Below are positions 26,300 to 36,656 of a stretch of 64,000 nt of DNA, piece by piece (position 1 is the first letter of the stretch; every line of letters begins with the position of its first letter). A program made the position numbers and the translations under genes. The stretch comes from Micromonospora sp. C28SCA-DRY-2. Lineage in GTDB: Bacteria > Actinomycetota > Actinomycetes > Mycobacteriales > Micromonosporaceae. The stretch lies in contig NZ_JAUMKD010000002.1 in the NCBI RefSeq assembly GCF_030519475.1, forward strand, positions 429,501 through 493,500, in the 5' to 3' direction. The notes beneath the pieces are model-generated. The model saw only the letters and a program-made list of their open reading frames with translations. It had not been told where the DNA came from and did not search any database.

Positions 26300-27161
26300 A
26301 CCCCACGGTGCGGGCCGCGGCCTCCACCGTGCTGCCGTGCCCGATCAGGTGCTCGGCGCGTTCCACCCGCAGCAGCTGCTGGTAGCCGAGCGGGGTCAGC
26401 CCGGTGGCCTGGCGGAACAGCCGGGTGAGGGTGCGCTCGGCGACCCCGCCGGCGGCGGCCAGCTCGGCCAGCGGCAGCGGCTCGGCGAACCGGGAGTCGA
26501 TCAGGTCCTGCACCCGGTGCACCGCGTCGGACAGGTGCGAGCGGTGCCGCATCATGGCACTGGCCTGCTGCTCGTGGCCGTTGCGCCGGGCGTAGAGGAC
26601 CAGCGTGCGGGCGATCCGGGCGGCCGCCGCCGGGCCGTGCCGGGTGGCCACCAGGTGCAGCGCCACGTCGATGCCGCTGGCGATGCCCGCCGAGGTGACC
26701 ACCCGGTCGTCGACCACGTAGATCACGTCCCGGACCACCCGGGCCGCCGGAAACCGGCGGTCCAGGTCGTCCTGCACGTCGTGGTGGGTGGTACAGCGCC
26801 GGCCGTCGAGCAGGCCGGCCCGACCCAGGGCGTACGCGCCGGCGCAGACGCTGGCCACCGTCCCGCCCCGGGCGTGGTGGTCGGCCAGCCGCCGCAGGCC
26901 GTCCGGGCCGACCGGCCCCTGCGGGCCGTGCGCGCTGGTCCGCCACCCGGGCACCACCACCAGGTCGTCGCGGGTCAACTCGGGCCAGTCCAGCCCGGCC
27001 ACCAGCGGTACGCCCTGCACGGTCGGCACCTGCGGCCGGTCCGCGACGTAGTGCAGGCGGTAGTCGTACCCGAGATCGGCGGCGGTGGAGAAGACCTGGG
27101 CCGGCCCGGCGAGGTCCAGCAGGTGCACCTGCGGGACGAGCAGGAAGACGACCCGGGCCAC
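26181..27161 (-). CDS. GlxA family AraC-type regulator
   Basis: A 326-residue regulator with an N-terminal DJ-1/PfpI-type domain (residues 1-170; nucleophile-elbow Cys in ASVCAGAYALGRAG) and a C-terminal AraC double helix-turn-helix (LPLAELAAAGGVAERTLTRLFRQATG; TVEAAARTVGFTDARML). GTG start, three bases after the isochorismatase stop, so they are co-transcribed. The C-terminal 20 residues past the second helix-turn-helix are unusually Ser/Pro-rich and lie in the overlap with the opposing gene. Confidence 0.9.
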   Translation of the reverse strand: MARVVFLLVPQVHLLDLAGPAQVFSTAADLGYDYRLHYVADRPQVPTVQGVPLVAGLDWPELTRDDLVVVPGWRTSAHGPQGPVGPDGLRRLADHHARGGTVASVCAGAYALGRAGLLDGRRCTTHHDVQDDLDRRFPAARVVRDVIYVVDDRVVTSAGIASGIDVALHLVATRHGPAAAARIARTLVLYARRNGHEQQASAMMRHRSHLSDAVHRVQDLIDSRFAEPLPLAELAAAGGVAERTLTRLFRQATGLTPLGYQQLLRVERAEHLIGHGSTVEAAARTVGFTDARMLRRLRARANRSPSPSGGSSRPGSGTPPEATRAA

Positions 27162-27164
27162 GGC

Positions 27165-27773
27165 TCAGCCCCGCGCGCCGGCCGGGACGGCGCCGGTCAC
27201 CTCGGCCACGGTCCGGACGGTGGCGAACCGGCCGGCCAGGGCGTACTCGGTGCGGGCGATCATCTCGTCGGTGGAGAGGGTGCGCGGGTCGGCGAGGATC
27301 TCGGCCAGGGTGGCGGTCTCCGGCAGGTCCCGGTGCGGGGTCGGGAAGGTCACCGTGGCGTCGGTCACGAAGGTCATCTCGTAGCCGAGGTCGCAGCCGA
27401 CCCGGGTGGTGGTCTCCACGCACTGCTCGGTGCGGATCCCGCAGACGGTGATCTCGCGGATGCCCGCCAGGGTGAGCATCTGCTGGAGGTTGGTGGTGGT
27501 GAACGCGTTGTGCGACGTCTTCACCAGGGTCGGCTCCCCCGCCGCGGGGGCCAGCCCCTCGATCAGCCGGACGTGCCCGTGCGCCGGGTCGAACACGCCA
27601 CCGCTGCCGGGTTCGGCGTGCAGGACCCAGACCACCAGGTCGCCCCGGTCGCGCGCCGCGGCGACCAGCCGGTCGACCGCGCCGACGATGTCGGGGTTCG
27701 AGGCGTACGCCCAGATCGGGCGCTGCCGGAAGGACTCCTGGACGTCGATGACGACGAGTGCTGCTCTGCTCAT
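27165..27773 (-). CDS. Isochorismatase-family cysteine hydrolase
   Basis: A 202-residue isochorismatase-like hydrolase. The catalytic Asp is in LVVIDVQESF, the Lys in PTLVKTSHNAF, and the nucleophile Cys in ITVCGIRTEQCVETTTR. Members hydrolyse amides or vinyl ethers (nicotinamidase, ureidoacrylate and similar); no specific activity is assigned. First gene of a pair with the GlxA regulator, a common pairing. CAGGAT seven bases before the ATG is a near-consensus leaderless -10. Confidence 0.9.
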   Translation of the reverse strand: MSRAALVVIDVQESFRQRPIWAYASNPDIVGAVDRLVAAARDRGDLVVWVLHAEPGSGGVFDPAHGHVRLIEGLAPAAGEPTLVKTSHNAFTTTNLQQMLTLAGIREITVCGIRTEQCVETTTRVGCDLGYEMTFVTDATVTFPTPHRDLPETATLAEILADPRTLSTDEMIARTEYALAGRFATVRTVAEVTGAVPAGARG

Positions 27774-27847
27774 GCCCTGAATCCTGGCTGGCCGGGGGTC
27801 GTGCCGGCAGACACCATCCTGCCCCGCTGCGGAACGATCCGGCCACC

Positions 27848-27977
27848 CTCCCACCCCACCCCACCCCACCCACGCCCACGCCCACGCCCCACCCCACGCT
27901 CCCGCGATCTTGCGCTTTCCGCCCCTTCTCTGGGGCCTTTGCCGCGTTTGCCGGGGCACCGAGTGCAAGATCGCGGG
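27848..27977. repeat. C-rich tract plus GATC-core inverted repeat
   Basis: A tract of CCCCA/CCCAC repeats (about 27848-27895) followed by a 13-base perfect inverted repeat CCCGCGATCTTGC / GCAAGATCGCGGG (27901-27913, 27965-27977; 51-base spacer). It lies between a divergently arranged promoter and the end of the acyltransferase gene. A similar layout occurs at 41.7 kb. Confidence 0.6.
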
Positions 27978-27986
27978 GAGGGGGGA

Positions 27987-28736
27987 TCAGGCCGGGGAGG
28001 TGCGGCGGGGGCCGGCGTCGAGGGCGGCGGCCTCCTCCGGGGTGGGGGCGGTGCCGCCGAGGTGGGCGGGGAGCCACCAGCTGTCGTCCGGGCCGGCGGG
28101 CGCCTCCGGATACTCCCGCTGGGCCCGGTCGACCAGCGCGGCCAGCCGGTGCTTCAGCTCGGCGGTCATCGCGTTCGCGTCCGGGTAACCGGCCGGGTCC
28201 ATCGGCTCGCCGACCAGGATGGTGATCGGGGTGTGCCGGCGGGTGAGCGTACGCGGGCGGCCCTTGGTCCAGAGCCGCTGGGTGCCCCAGAGCGCCACCG
28301 GCAGGACCGGCACGCCGGCCTCCTGGGCCATCCGGGTGGCGCCGCTCTTGAGCTCCTTCACCGTGAACGACCGGCTGATCGTGGCCTCCGGGAAGACGCC
28401 GACCACCTCGCCCCGGCGCAGCGCGCTGACCGCTGTCGCGTACGACCCGGCGCCCGCGCGGCGGTCCACCGGGATGTGTCGCATGCCGCGCATCAGCGGG
28501 CCGGACACCTTGTGCCGGAACACGGACTGCTTGGCCATGAAGCGGACCAGCCGCTTCGCCGGGTGCGCGCCCAGGCCGCAGAAGATGAAGTCCAGGTAGC
28601 TGACGTGGTTGCTGGCCAGCACCGCCCCGCCGGTACGCGGGACATGGTGCGCGCCCTCGACGGTGATCTTCAGGTCGAGGACGCGGAACATCGTCTTGGC
28701 GGCGGCGATCACAGGCGGGTACACGAGTTCCGGCAT
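27987..28736 (-). CDS. 1-acylglycerol-3-phosphate acyltransferase family
   Basis: A 249-residue PlsC-type acyltransferase. Motif I is SNHVSYLDF (NHxxxxD, residues about 54-60), motif II covers the FMAKQSVFRHKVSGPLMRG segment, motif III is VGVFPEATISRS (FPEGT-like, with Ala for Gly), and motif IV is VPVLPVALWG. It would acylate lysophosphatidate or a related lipid at the membrane. The start at 28736 is set by TACCGT six bases upstream. Confidence 0.9.
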   Translation of the reverse strand: MPELVYPPVIAAAKTMFRVLDLKITVEGAHHVPRTGGAVLASNHVSYLDFIFCGLGAHPAKRLVRFMAKQSVFRHKVSGPLMRGMRHIPVDRRAGAGSYATAVSALRRGEVVGVFPEATISRSFTVKELKSGATRMAQEAGVPVLPVALWGTQRLWTKGRPRTLTRRHTPITILVGEPMDPAGYPDANAMTAELKHRLAALVDRAQREYPEAPAGPDDSWWLPAHLGGTAPTPEEAAALDAGPRRTSPA

Positions 28737-28742
28737 CCGCAG

Positions 28743-28748
28743 ACGGTA
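28743..28748 (-). promoter_or_regulatory. -10 element, leaderless acyltransferase
   Basis: TACCGT on the minus strand, 6 bases before ATG 28736. Confidence 0.55.
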
Positions 28749-28852
28749 CCCCGCGGAGCTGTGAGTCACGCCAGGGTCGATCGACCCGTCGGCGCGTCTG
28801 CCGTCGGCATACCGGGTGGGCGGGCCCGGCCGGGCCGGGGCAGGCTGGCGGG

Positions 28853-29500
28853 ATGACCGAACGTGCGGTGCTGCTCTGGATCCACGGCGGCGGTTGGCGG
28901 GCCCGCTCGACCGAGGACGGCGCCGCCCTGGCCCGCCACGGCCTGCGCGTGGTGCCGGCCACCTACCGGCTGGTCGACCGGGCGCACTGGCCGGCCCAGC
29001 TCGACGACGTACGCGCGGCGGCCCGGCAGGCCCGCGCGGCGGCCGAGGGTCGTCCGCTGCTGGTGGCGGGTGACTCGGCGGGCGGCATGCTCGCCCTGCA
29101 CCTGGCGCTGCGCGGGGTGGACCGGCCGGACGACGTGACCGCCGCCCTGGCCTACTGGCCGGCCGTCGACCCGCTGGCCGCCGACTGGCGGCGGCTGCGC
29201 CGCCCCGACGACCCGTGGGCCGGTCTGCTCGGCCATCCGCCCGCCGCCGGCGACCCGGCGACCGTGGACGCGACCGTCGGCACGCACGCCGGCAACCGGG
29301 TGCCGGTGCTGCTGGTACACGGCGTCGACGACCGGTCGGTGCCGGTCAGCCAGTCGGTGGACCTGGCGGCGGCGCTGCTGGCCGCCGGGCACCCGGTGCA
29401 CGCCTGGATCACCCACGGCGGGCACGCGCTCGACCTGCACCGCCCGGACCTGGCCGCGGTGGCCGGGGCGTTCCTGGACACCGTCCTGCCACCCGCCTGA
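28853..29500 (+). CDS. Alpha/beta hydrolase (esterase/lipase HSL-like)
   Basis: A 215-residue hydrolase of the hormone-sensitive-lipase/esterase type. The oxyanion motif HGGGWRA lies at residue 11, the nucleophile elbow GDSAGGML near residue 73, Asp in LLVHGVDDRSVP and His in ITHGGHALDL. It is short for the family, which usually has an N-terminal cap. Soluble; substrate unknown. Confidence 0.9.
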   Translation: MTERAVLLWIHGGGWRARSTEDGAALARHGLRVVPATYRLVDRAHWPAQLDDVRAAARQARAAAEGRPLLVAGDSAGGMLALHLALRGVDRPDDVTAALAYWPAVDPLAADWRRLRRPDDPWAGLLGHPPAAGDPATVDATVGTHAGNRVPVLLVHGVDDRSVPVSQSVDLAAALLAAGHPVHAWITHGGHALDLHRPDLAAVAGAFLDTVLPPA

Positions 29501-29517
29501 CGCCGGTGAGCGAGCGG

Positions 29518-29553
29518 AGCCGCCGGCGGAGCAGACCCGGTCCGCCGGCGGCT
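29518..29553. terminator. Bidirectional hairpin terminator
   Basis: Thirteen-base perfect stem (29518-29530 / 29541-29553), 10-base loop, between two convergent genes. Confidence 0.65.
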
Positions 29554-29564
29554 GGACGCTCCGG

Positions 29565-31625
29565 TCAGCCGGCCGGCTCCTCGATCTCCATCCGGCCCCG
29601 GGCGAACGCGTCCACCCGGCCCCACCGGCCCGGGATGTCCAGCACCTCGATGCGGCCCATCCCGACCGGCAGCCGCGGCTCCACCGCGAGGTGCCCCTCG
29701 TGCGGTTCCAGGCCGAGCATGGTGCGCAGCAGCAGCATCGGGGTGCCGGTCGACCACGCCTGCGGGCTGCACGCGGTCGGGTACTCGACCGGGAACTTGG
29801 TCAGCTCGCGCGGGTAGCCGCCGAACGCCTCCGGCAGCCGGCCCTGGAAGTAGCGGGCGGCGTCCAGGATGCCGCTGGCGATGATCGCCGACTCCTCGGC
29901 GAAGCCGTACCGGCGCAGGCCCCAGGCGATGAAGGAGTTGTCGAACGGCCAGATCGTCCCGTTGTGGTAGCCGATCGGGTTGTAACGGACCTCGCCCTCG
30001 GCCAGCGTCCGCACCCCCCAACCGGAGAAGAGCCGGGGCCCGACCAGATGCTGGGCGATCTTCTCGGCCCGCTCGTGGTCGACGATGCCGCTCCACAGCA
30101 GGTGCCCGATGTTGGAGCTGAGCACGTCGCACTGCCGGCCGTCCGGGTCGAGGGCGAGCGCGTAGAACTCGCCGTCCTCCACCCAGAAGTCCCGGTTGAA
30201 CCGCTCCTTCAACTGCGCCGCCTCGCGCTCCAGCCGGTCGGCGTACTCGGGGTCGTCCCAGAACTCGCGGGCCAGCCGCGCGGCGCGCATCTTCGCGTCG
30301 TACGCGTACCCCTGCACCTCGCAGGTGGCCCGGGGGAACGGCGGCAGCTTGCCGTCTCGGTAGGAGACCGAGTCCCAGGAGTCCTTCCAGCACTGGTTCT
30401 CCAGGCCGGTGTCGCTGTTGCGCCGCTCGTACCAGATGTAGCCGTTGCCGACCAGGTCGGCGTAGTCGTCGACCCACTTCAACGCCGCCCGCGACTCCTG
30501 CTCCAACTCCTTGACCAGCGCGGCGTCCCCGGTCCACTTCTCGTACTCGTCGAGCAGCACCACGAACAAGGGGGTGGCGTCCACCGAGCCGTAGTACGGC
30601 GTGTGCGGCTGCTCCTCGAAGGCCGCGGTCTCGCCGTAGCGCATCTCGTGCAGGATCCGCCCGGGGTCCTCGTCCCGGAAGTCGTCGAACCGGGTGCCCT
30701 GCAACGCGGCCAGGATCCGCAGCGTGGTCTGGGACAGCTGCGGCGTGAAGGGAAGCGTCTGCAGGCAGGTCAGGATGCTGTCCCGGCCGAACATGGTCAT
30801 GAACCAGGGCAGGCCGGCGGCCGGCAGGGTCGCCCCGCCGAGGGAGAGCGGCGAGAAGCGCAGCGCCGCCAGGTCGATCAGGCTCCGCCGGTAGGTGCTG
30901 GCCAACTCCTCGTGCTGGGTGTTCACCTTGGGCGCGTTGCGCAGCCACTCCTCCAGGTCGTGCTGGAGGGCGAGCCGCTCGTTGCCGTGCGCCCGCAACC
31001 CCATCCGCAGGTCCCGGCCACCCGGCCCGACCGCCATCGTCTGGACGTCGATCCGGGTGTCCCACTGCTCGTTGGGTTCCAGGTGGACGGTGTACGCGAG
31101 GCCCTGCCGGTCGTAGCGGGCCGGCACGGACGAGCAGATCACCGTCTCCCGCTTGAAGTTGCCCCGCCGGTAGCCGAGCCGCAGCCGGTCCGGCTCCGCC
31201 TCGGAGTAGAGCTCGCCCTTCTTGTTCAGGATCTCGTCCTTGACCTGGAACAGGTCGGCGAAGTCGGCCGCCGCGTCGATCCGGATCTCCAGGTCGACCG
31301 GCTTCTCGTCGTGGTTGAGGATGGTCAACTGCTCGCGGAAGCTGCCGCCGACCGCGCGTTCCCGGATCACCGAGAGCTTGGCGTCGATGTAGTGCGTCGC
31401 CACCCCGGGCACCAGGAAGAACCGGGCCTCGTAGTACTGGAGGTCGTCGTAGGAGAGGGCGTTGAGCCGCTCCCCGTTGATGGTCAGTACCCAGGTGGAC
31501 AGGTACCGCATGTCGAGGGAGAAGAGGCCGGTCGGCTCGGTCGGCGTCGCCTCGATGTCGCCGGTGTCCTCGGAGACCACGAAGGTGTTGCCGTCCAGGA
31601 TCCGGATGGTGCTGCTCTGGCTCAT
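29565..31625 (-). CDS. Amylo-alpha-1,6-glucosidase / glycogen-debranching family
   Basis: A 686-residue protein with the N-terminal beta-sandwich of glycogen-debranching N-terminal type (IRILDGNTFVVSEDTGDI, SLDMRYLSTW) and a C-terminal (alpha/alpha)6 barrel. Barrel landmarks are WFMTMFGRDSILTCLQ, ENQCWKDSWDSV, CEVQGYAYDAKMRAARL and YHNGTIWPFDNSF. Probably cleaves alpha-glucosidic branches or small glucosides. Its ATG overlaps the SCP2-domain gene stop (ATGA, 31622-31625). Confidence 0.92.
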   Translation of the reverse strand: MSQSSTIRILDGNTFVVSEDTGDIEATPTEPTGLFSLDMRYLSTWVLTINGERLNALSYDDLQYYEARFFLVPGVATHYIDAKLSVIRERAVGGSFREQLTILNHDEKPVDLEIRIDAAADFADLFQVKDEILNKKGELYSEAEPDRLRLGYRRGNFKRETVICSSVPARYDRQGLAYTVHLEPNEQWDTRIDVQTMAVGPGGRDLRMGLRAHGNERLALQHDLEEWLRNAPKVNTQHEELASTYRRSLIDLAALRFSPLSLGGATLPAAGLPWFMTMFGRDSILTCLQTLPFTPQLSQTTLRILAALQGTRFDDFRDEDPGRILHEMRYGETAAFEEQPHTPYYGSVDATPLFVVLLDEYEKWTGDAALVKELEQESRAALKWVDDYADLVGNGYIWYERRNSDTGLENQCWKDSWDSVSYRDGKLPPFPRATCEVQGYAYDAKMRAARLAREFWDDPEYADRLEREAAQLKERFNRDFWVEDGEFYALALDPDGRQCDVLSSNIGHLLWSGIVDHERAEKIAQHLVGPRLFSGWGVRTLAEGEVRYNPIGYHNGTIWPFDNSFIAWGLRRYGFAEESAIIASGILDAARYFQGRLPEAFGGYPRELTKFPVEYPTACSPQAWSTGTPMLLLRTMLGLEPHEGHLAVEPRLPVGMGRIEVLDIPGRWGRVDAFARGRMEIEEPAG

Positions 31626-31996
31626 CGCTGCATCCCCCTCTCGAAGCGCCGGCGCGGCCCGCGACTGTCCGGCGGGCCGGGGAAGAGCCGTTCGACCTGC
31701 ACCACCAGCCGGGCGTCACCGGTCACCGTCATGTCCCCGCGGAACAGCGCCGCGATCCCGTTCTCCCGCCCGGTGGCCAGGTCCTCGAACAACTCCGGCG
31801 TGGTCCCGACGACGGTGTCCGCCTCGGCGTCCTCCTGGGTCACCTCGACCCGGCCCCGATCCATCCGCAGCAGCCAGTGCGTGGTCTGCGCCCCCTCGTG
31901 CAGATCGAAGCGCAGGGTCCCCTTGGTCTTCGCCAGCACGGGTTCGAACCCCCGCCGGTCGAGATCCTCGAAGAACCTCGTGGTCGCGTCCACCAT
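31622..31996 (-). CDS. SCP2 sterol-binding-domain protein
   Basis: A 124-residue protein made mostly of one SCP2 domain: LRFDLHEGAQTTHWLLRMDRGRVEVT, then the ADTVVGTTPELFEDLATG and IAALFRGDMTVTGDARLV elements. It probably binds a lipid or hydrophobic ligand. ATG behind GGAGAGGG. Translationally coupled to the debranching-enzyme gene downstream, an odd but conserved-looking pairing. Confidence 0.87.
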   Translation of the reverse strand: MVDATTRFFEDLDRRGFEPVLAKTKGTLRFDLHEGAQTTHWLLRMDRGRVEVTQEDAEADTVVGTTPELFEDLATGRENGIAALFRGDMTVTGDARLVVQVERLFPGPPDSRGPRRRFERGMQR

Positions 31997-32235
31997 CGGG
32001 CCCTCTCCTCCCCGTCGGTCGGTCCCGGCTCCCCGCCGGCCCGGGTGGGGGCGTTGTGCCACGTACGTCCCACCGTCCGGCGTTCGGCCTCGGTGCACCG
32101 GGTCCCCGGCCGGAGCGGCGTCAACCTCGCCCGGATCGGGTGAGCCGGCGCCCGGTTCTCCCGGCCGGGCAGTAGCCTCCGGGAAAGCCGGGCGCAGGAG
32201 CCCCGGGAGAGCCGGGGTGGAGGTCGGGAGGTCGG

Positions 32236-33345
32236 ATGGCCAGGGGCGGGACGGAGGTCAGCCGGGAGCAGGTCCTCGCCTACCGGGCGGCCGCGCAGGA
32301 GCTGCACCGCCCGGGGCGCGCCGCGGCCGACCTCGCGGTGCTCGACCTGGGCGTGCAGGACACTCCGTACGGCTCGGCCCGGCTGGCGCTCGCCGCCCGG
32401 GGCGCGCCCACCGGCGACGACCGGCTGGAGCTGGTCTGGTCGATGCGCGGGGCGCCGCACCTGCACCGGCGCGCCGAGCTACCCGAGCTGGCCGCCGCGA
32501 TCTGGCCGCTGGACGACGCGGACGCCACCCGACGCCTGCCCGGCCGCATCCGCGAGGGGGCCCGGCTCGGGCTGGCCGCCTTCCGGGTCACGGCGGACGC
32601 GTTCGCCGCCGTGGTCACCGCGCCGATGGCCCGCGGCGACGTGAGCCGCGCGGTGAGCGACCGGGTGCCGGCCGAGCTGACGTACGACTGCGAGCCGTGC
32701 GGCGCCCGGCACATCTCCGGGGCGCTCTTCCAGCAGGCCGGCCTCGCCGGCGGGGTACGCCTGGCGGTCTCCGGGCGGTCGGCGACGCTCGCCCCGCTGT
32801 CCGGCTGGACCGGCCCGCCGGAGCGCGCGGCGGGCACCGACGCGCTGGTGCTGGCCTACCTGCGGTTGCTCGGCCCGGCCACCCCGGCCGAGGTGGCCGG
32901 TTTCCTCGGCACCAGCGCCGGCGCGTTGCGCGGGGTGTGGCCCGAAGGGCTGGCCGAGGTGCGGGTGGCCGGGCGGCGGGCCTGGCTGCCGGCCGACCGG
33001 CTCGACGCGCTGCGCGAGGCCCGGCCGGCGCCGGGAGTCCGGCTGCTGCCGCCCGGTGACCCGTTCCTCCAGGCCCGGGACCGCGACGCGCTGGTGCCGG
33101 AGAAGGCCCACCAGAAGCAACTCTGGCGGATCATCGGCAATCCCGGCGCGCTGCTGGTCGACGGCGAGGTGGCCGGTGTCTGGCGGGCGAAGGTGGCGGG
33201 CCGGGGCGCTCTGGAGGTGACGGTCACCCCGTTCGACGGCCGCGCGCTGCCGGGCCGCGCCCGCCGCGAGCTGGAAGCCGAGGCGGCCGTCGTGGCCGCC
33301 GCGCGGGGCGCCACCGAGGTGCGGGTGGGCGTCGAACCGGCCTGA
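32236..33345 (+). CDS. AlkZ-like winged-helix DNA-binding protein (HTH_42)
   Basis: A 369-residue protein of the HTH_42 (DUF1006) family, which includes the interstrand-crosslink DNA glycosylases AlkZ and YcaQ. N-terminal winged helices carry LGVQDTPYGSARLALAARG at the position of the catalytic QxQ/QxD motif; later blocks are LAYLRLLGPATPAEVAGFLG, RLLPPGDPFLQARDRDALVP and GNPGALLVDGEVAGVWRAK. The QDT sequence differs from QxQ, so glycosylase activity is open. ATG behind GGGAGGTCGG. Confidence 0.85.
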   Translation: MARGGTEVSREQVLAYRAAAQELHRPGRAAADLAVLDLGVQDTPYGSARLALAARGAPTGDDRLELVWSMRGAPHLHRRAELPELAAAIWPLDDADATRRLPGRIREGARLGLAAFRVTADAFAAVVTAPMARGDVSRAVSDRVPAELTYDCEPCGARHISGALFQQAGLAGGVRLAVSGRSATLAPLSGWTGPPERAAGTDALVLAYLRLLGPATPAEVAGFLGTSAGALRGVWPEGLAEVRVAGRRAWLPADRLDALREARPAPGVRLLPPGDPFLQARDRDALVPEKAHQKQLWRIIGNPGALLVDGEVAGVWRAKVAGRGALEVTVTPFDGRALPGRARRELEAEAAVVAAARGATEVRVGVEPA

Positions 33346-33428
33346 CGTCCCGCACGCCGCGGGGCCGCGCCGACGCCACCCGGGCGCGGCGGGGCGCGGG
33401 CTCACACGGCGCCACGGAACGCAGCGAA

Positions 33429-33455
33429 GCCGGCTCCCCGCACCGGAGAGCCGGC
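33429..33455. terminator. Bidirectional hairpin terminator
   Basis: Eight-base stem GCCGGCTC / GAGCCGGC with an 11-base loop between convergent genes. Confidence 0.5.
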
Positions 33456-33472
33456 CCACCGCGGCGGACAGG

Positions 33473-33889
33473 TCAGTTGTTCGGGTCGTCGGCGCTGATG
33501 TCGGCGAGCACCGACTGGGGCTCCCGCTCGACCGCGAGGTCGCCCATGGACACCAGCCCGACCAGGCGCCCGTCGTCGACGACCGGCAACCGGCGCACGG
33601 CGTAGGTCCGCATCAGGTCCGCGGCGGCCACCGCGTCGTCGTACTGGCTCACCGTGATCACGTCCTTGCTGGTGATCCGGTTGAGCGCGGTGGTGTTCGG
33701 GTCCAGGTTCTCCGCGACGGCCCGGACCGTGATGTCCCGGTCCGTGACGATGCCGACCACGTTGTCGCCGTCGGTCACCACCACGTCGCCGATGGCGCTG
33801 TCACGCATCTCCTGCGCCGCCGCGGTGAGCGTGTCGTTGCCGTCCATCGTCACCAACCGGGTCGTCATGAACTCTCCGACCGTTGTCAT
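33473..33889 (-). CDS. CBS-domain-pair protein
   Basis: A 138-residue protein consisting of one CBS pair (Bateman module). Repeat 1 is TVGEFMTTRLVTMDGNDTL...DVVVTDGDNVVGIVTDRDI, repeat 2 is ITSKDVITVSQYDDA...RRLPVVDDGRLVGLVSMGDL. These modules bind adenine nucleotides and often act as stress or energy sensors. ATG 33889 is preferred over an upstream ATG because of GGGGAG upstream. Confidence 0.93.
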   Translation of the reverse strand: MTTVGEFMTTRLVTMDGNDTLTAAAQEMRDSAIGDVVVTDGDNVVGIVTDRDITVRAVAENLDPNTTALNRITSKDVITVSQYDDAVAAADLMRTYAVRRLPVVDDGRLVGLVSMGDLAVEREPQSVLADISADDPNN

Positions 33890-33965
33890 GGTGCTCCCCT
33901 CTCGGTTCGGCACCGGCGGTCTACCCGCCGCCCCGCCGGGGTAACGCCCCGGCCCCGCGCCCGGC

Positions 33966-33971
33966 TAGCGT
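33966..33971 (+). promoter_or_regulatory. -10 element, leaderless nucleotidyltransferase
   Basis: TAGCGT, 6 bases before GTG 33978. Confidence 0.6.
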
Positions 33972-33977
33972 GTCGGC

Positions 33978-34559
33978 GTGGGTCGGCACGAGCGGGAGCT
34001 GGGCGAGCTGGTCCGGGGCAGCCCGTGGGTGCTGCGGGCACTGGCCGTGGTACGCGACTCGGGGTTGCCGGACGCCTGGATCGGCGCGGGCACCCTGCGC
34101 GACCTGGTCTGGGGCGAGCGCTACGGGGACGGGTTCGATCCCGGGGCGGTCCGGGACGTGGACGTGGTCTTCTTCGACCCCGGGGATCTCAGCCGCGACA
34201 ACGACCACCGGGCCACCGCCCGACTGGTGGCGGCCTGGGCCGAGCCGCCCTGGGAGGCGCGCAACCAGGCCGCCGTGCACACCTGGTACGCGGACACGTT
34301 CGGCGGTGACCCGATCCCGCCCTACCGGAGCGTGGCCGAGGCGGTGGCCACCTGGCCCGAGTACGCCACCGCGGTGGCGGTCCGCCTGGACGCGACCGAC
34401 CGGCTGGAGGTCTGCGCCCCGTACGGGCTGGCCGACCTGCTCGGCGGGCTCTGGCGGCACAACCCGGCCCGGGTGGACGTGGCCCGGTCGCGGCAGCGGC
34501 TGGCCCGGCACCGCCCCGCCCAGCGCTGGCCCGGTGTCACGGTCGTCGAGCCGGGCTGA
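33978..34559 (+). CDS. Nucleotidyltransferase family protein (DUF925)
   Basis: A 193-residue protein of the NTP_transf_6/DUF925 group. GAGTLRDLVWG and VRDVDVVFFDPGDLSRDNDH give the Gly-rich and DxD metal-binding strands of the nucleotidyltransferase fold; APYGLADLLGGLWRHNPARVD is the usual C-terminal block. Activity unknown. Leaderless GTG start. Confidence 0.88.
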   Translation: MGRHERELGELVRGSPWVLRALAVVRDSGLPDAWIGAGTLRDLVWGERYGDGFDPGAVRDVDVVFFDPGDLSRDNDHRATARLVAAWAEPPWEARNQAAVHTWYADTFGGDPIPPYRSVAEAVATWPEYATAVAVRLDATDRLEVCAPYGLADLLGGLWRHNPARVDVARSRQRLARHRPAQRWPGVTVVEPG

Positions 34560-34627
34560 CGCGCCAAGCACCCGACGGATCCGACCCGTTGTGCCGGGCG
34601 GATCGGCGCGGGCGCGGTCCGCGCGGG

Positions 34628-36267
<1,640 letters not shown>

Positions 36268-36531
36268 CTACGCGCCCCGCTCCGGAAGATTCGCGGACCA
36301 CCGCCACCCCCACCGCAGCATCCCCACCGGTCCCACGCCCGGCGCCCCCGCCAACCCGCCACCCCGCCGAAGCCCACCAGCGACCCACATCACAGCCGGC
36401 TTGATCCCACTCAAGGTCCCCGAAGTTGCGCCATCCGCCGCCGGACACCCCCATATCCCCGACCCGGTGTGGATCAAGGAAGCATGGCGCTGTCTCGTTC
36501 CCGGCACCCCTGGACGCACCCGGCCCACGAC

Positions 36532-36605
36532 GGGGTGTGGCCCGCCGTGACCGGCGCAGGGATCAAGCCTGACCGCCCGGAGCCGGGCATGGCGGGCCAC
36601 ACCCC
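36532..36605 (-). terminator. Inverted repeat after the M16 operon
   Basis: Fifteen-base perfect arms GGGGTGTGGCCCGCC / GGCGGGCCACACCCC with a 44-base spacer, about 50 bases past the M16 stop. Confidence 0.45.
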
Positions 36606-36656
36606 AGGCCGACCACGACGGAGAGCGCGCCGGGCGCGACGGCCAGGCCGGCCGGG

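Noticed and set aside
27840..27900. CCCCACC tract as a CRISPR or microsatellite array
   Set aside because: Repeat units are short, degenerate and without spacers; it is a simple C-rich tract beside an inverted repeat.
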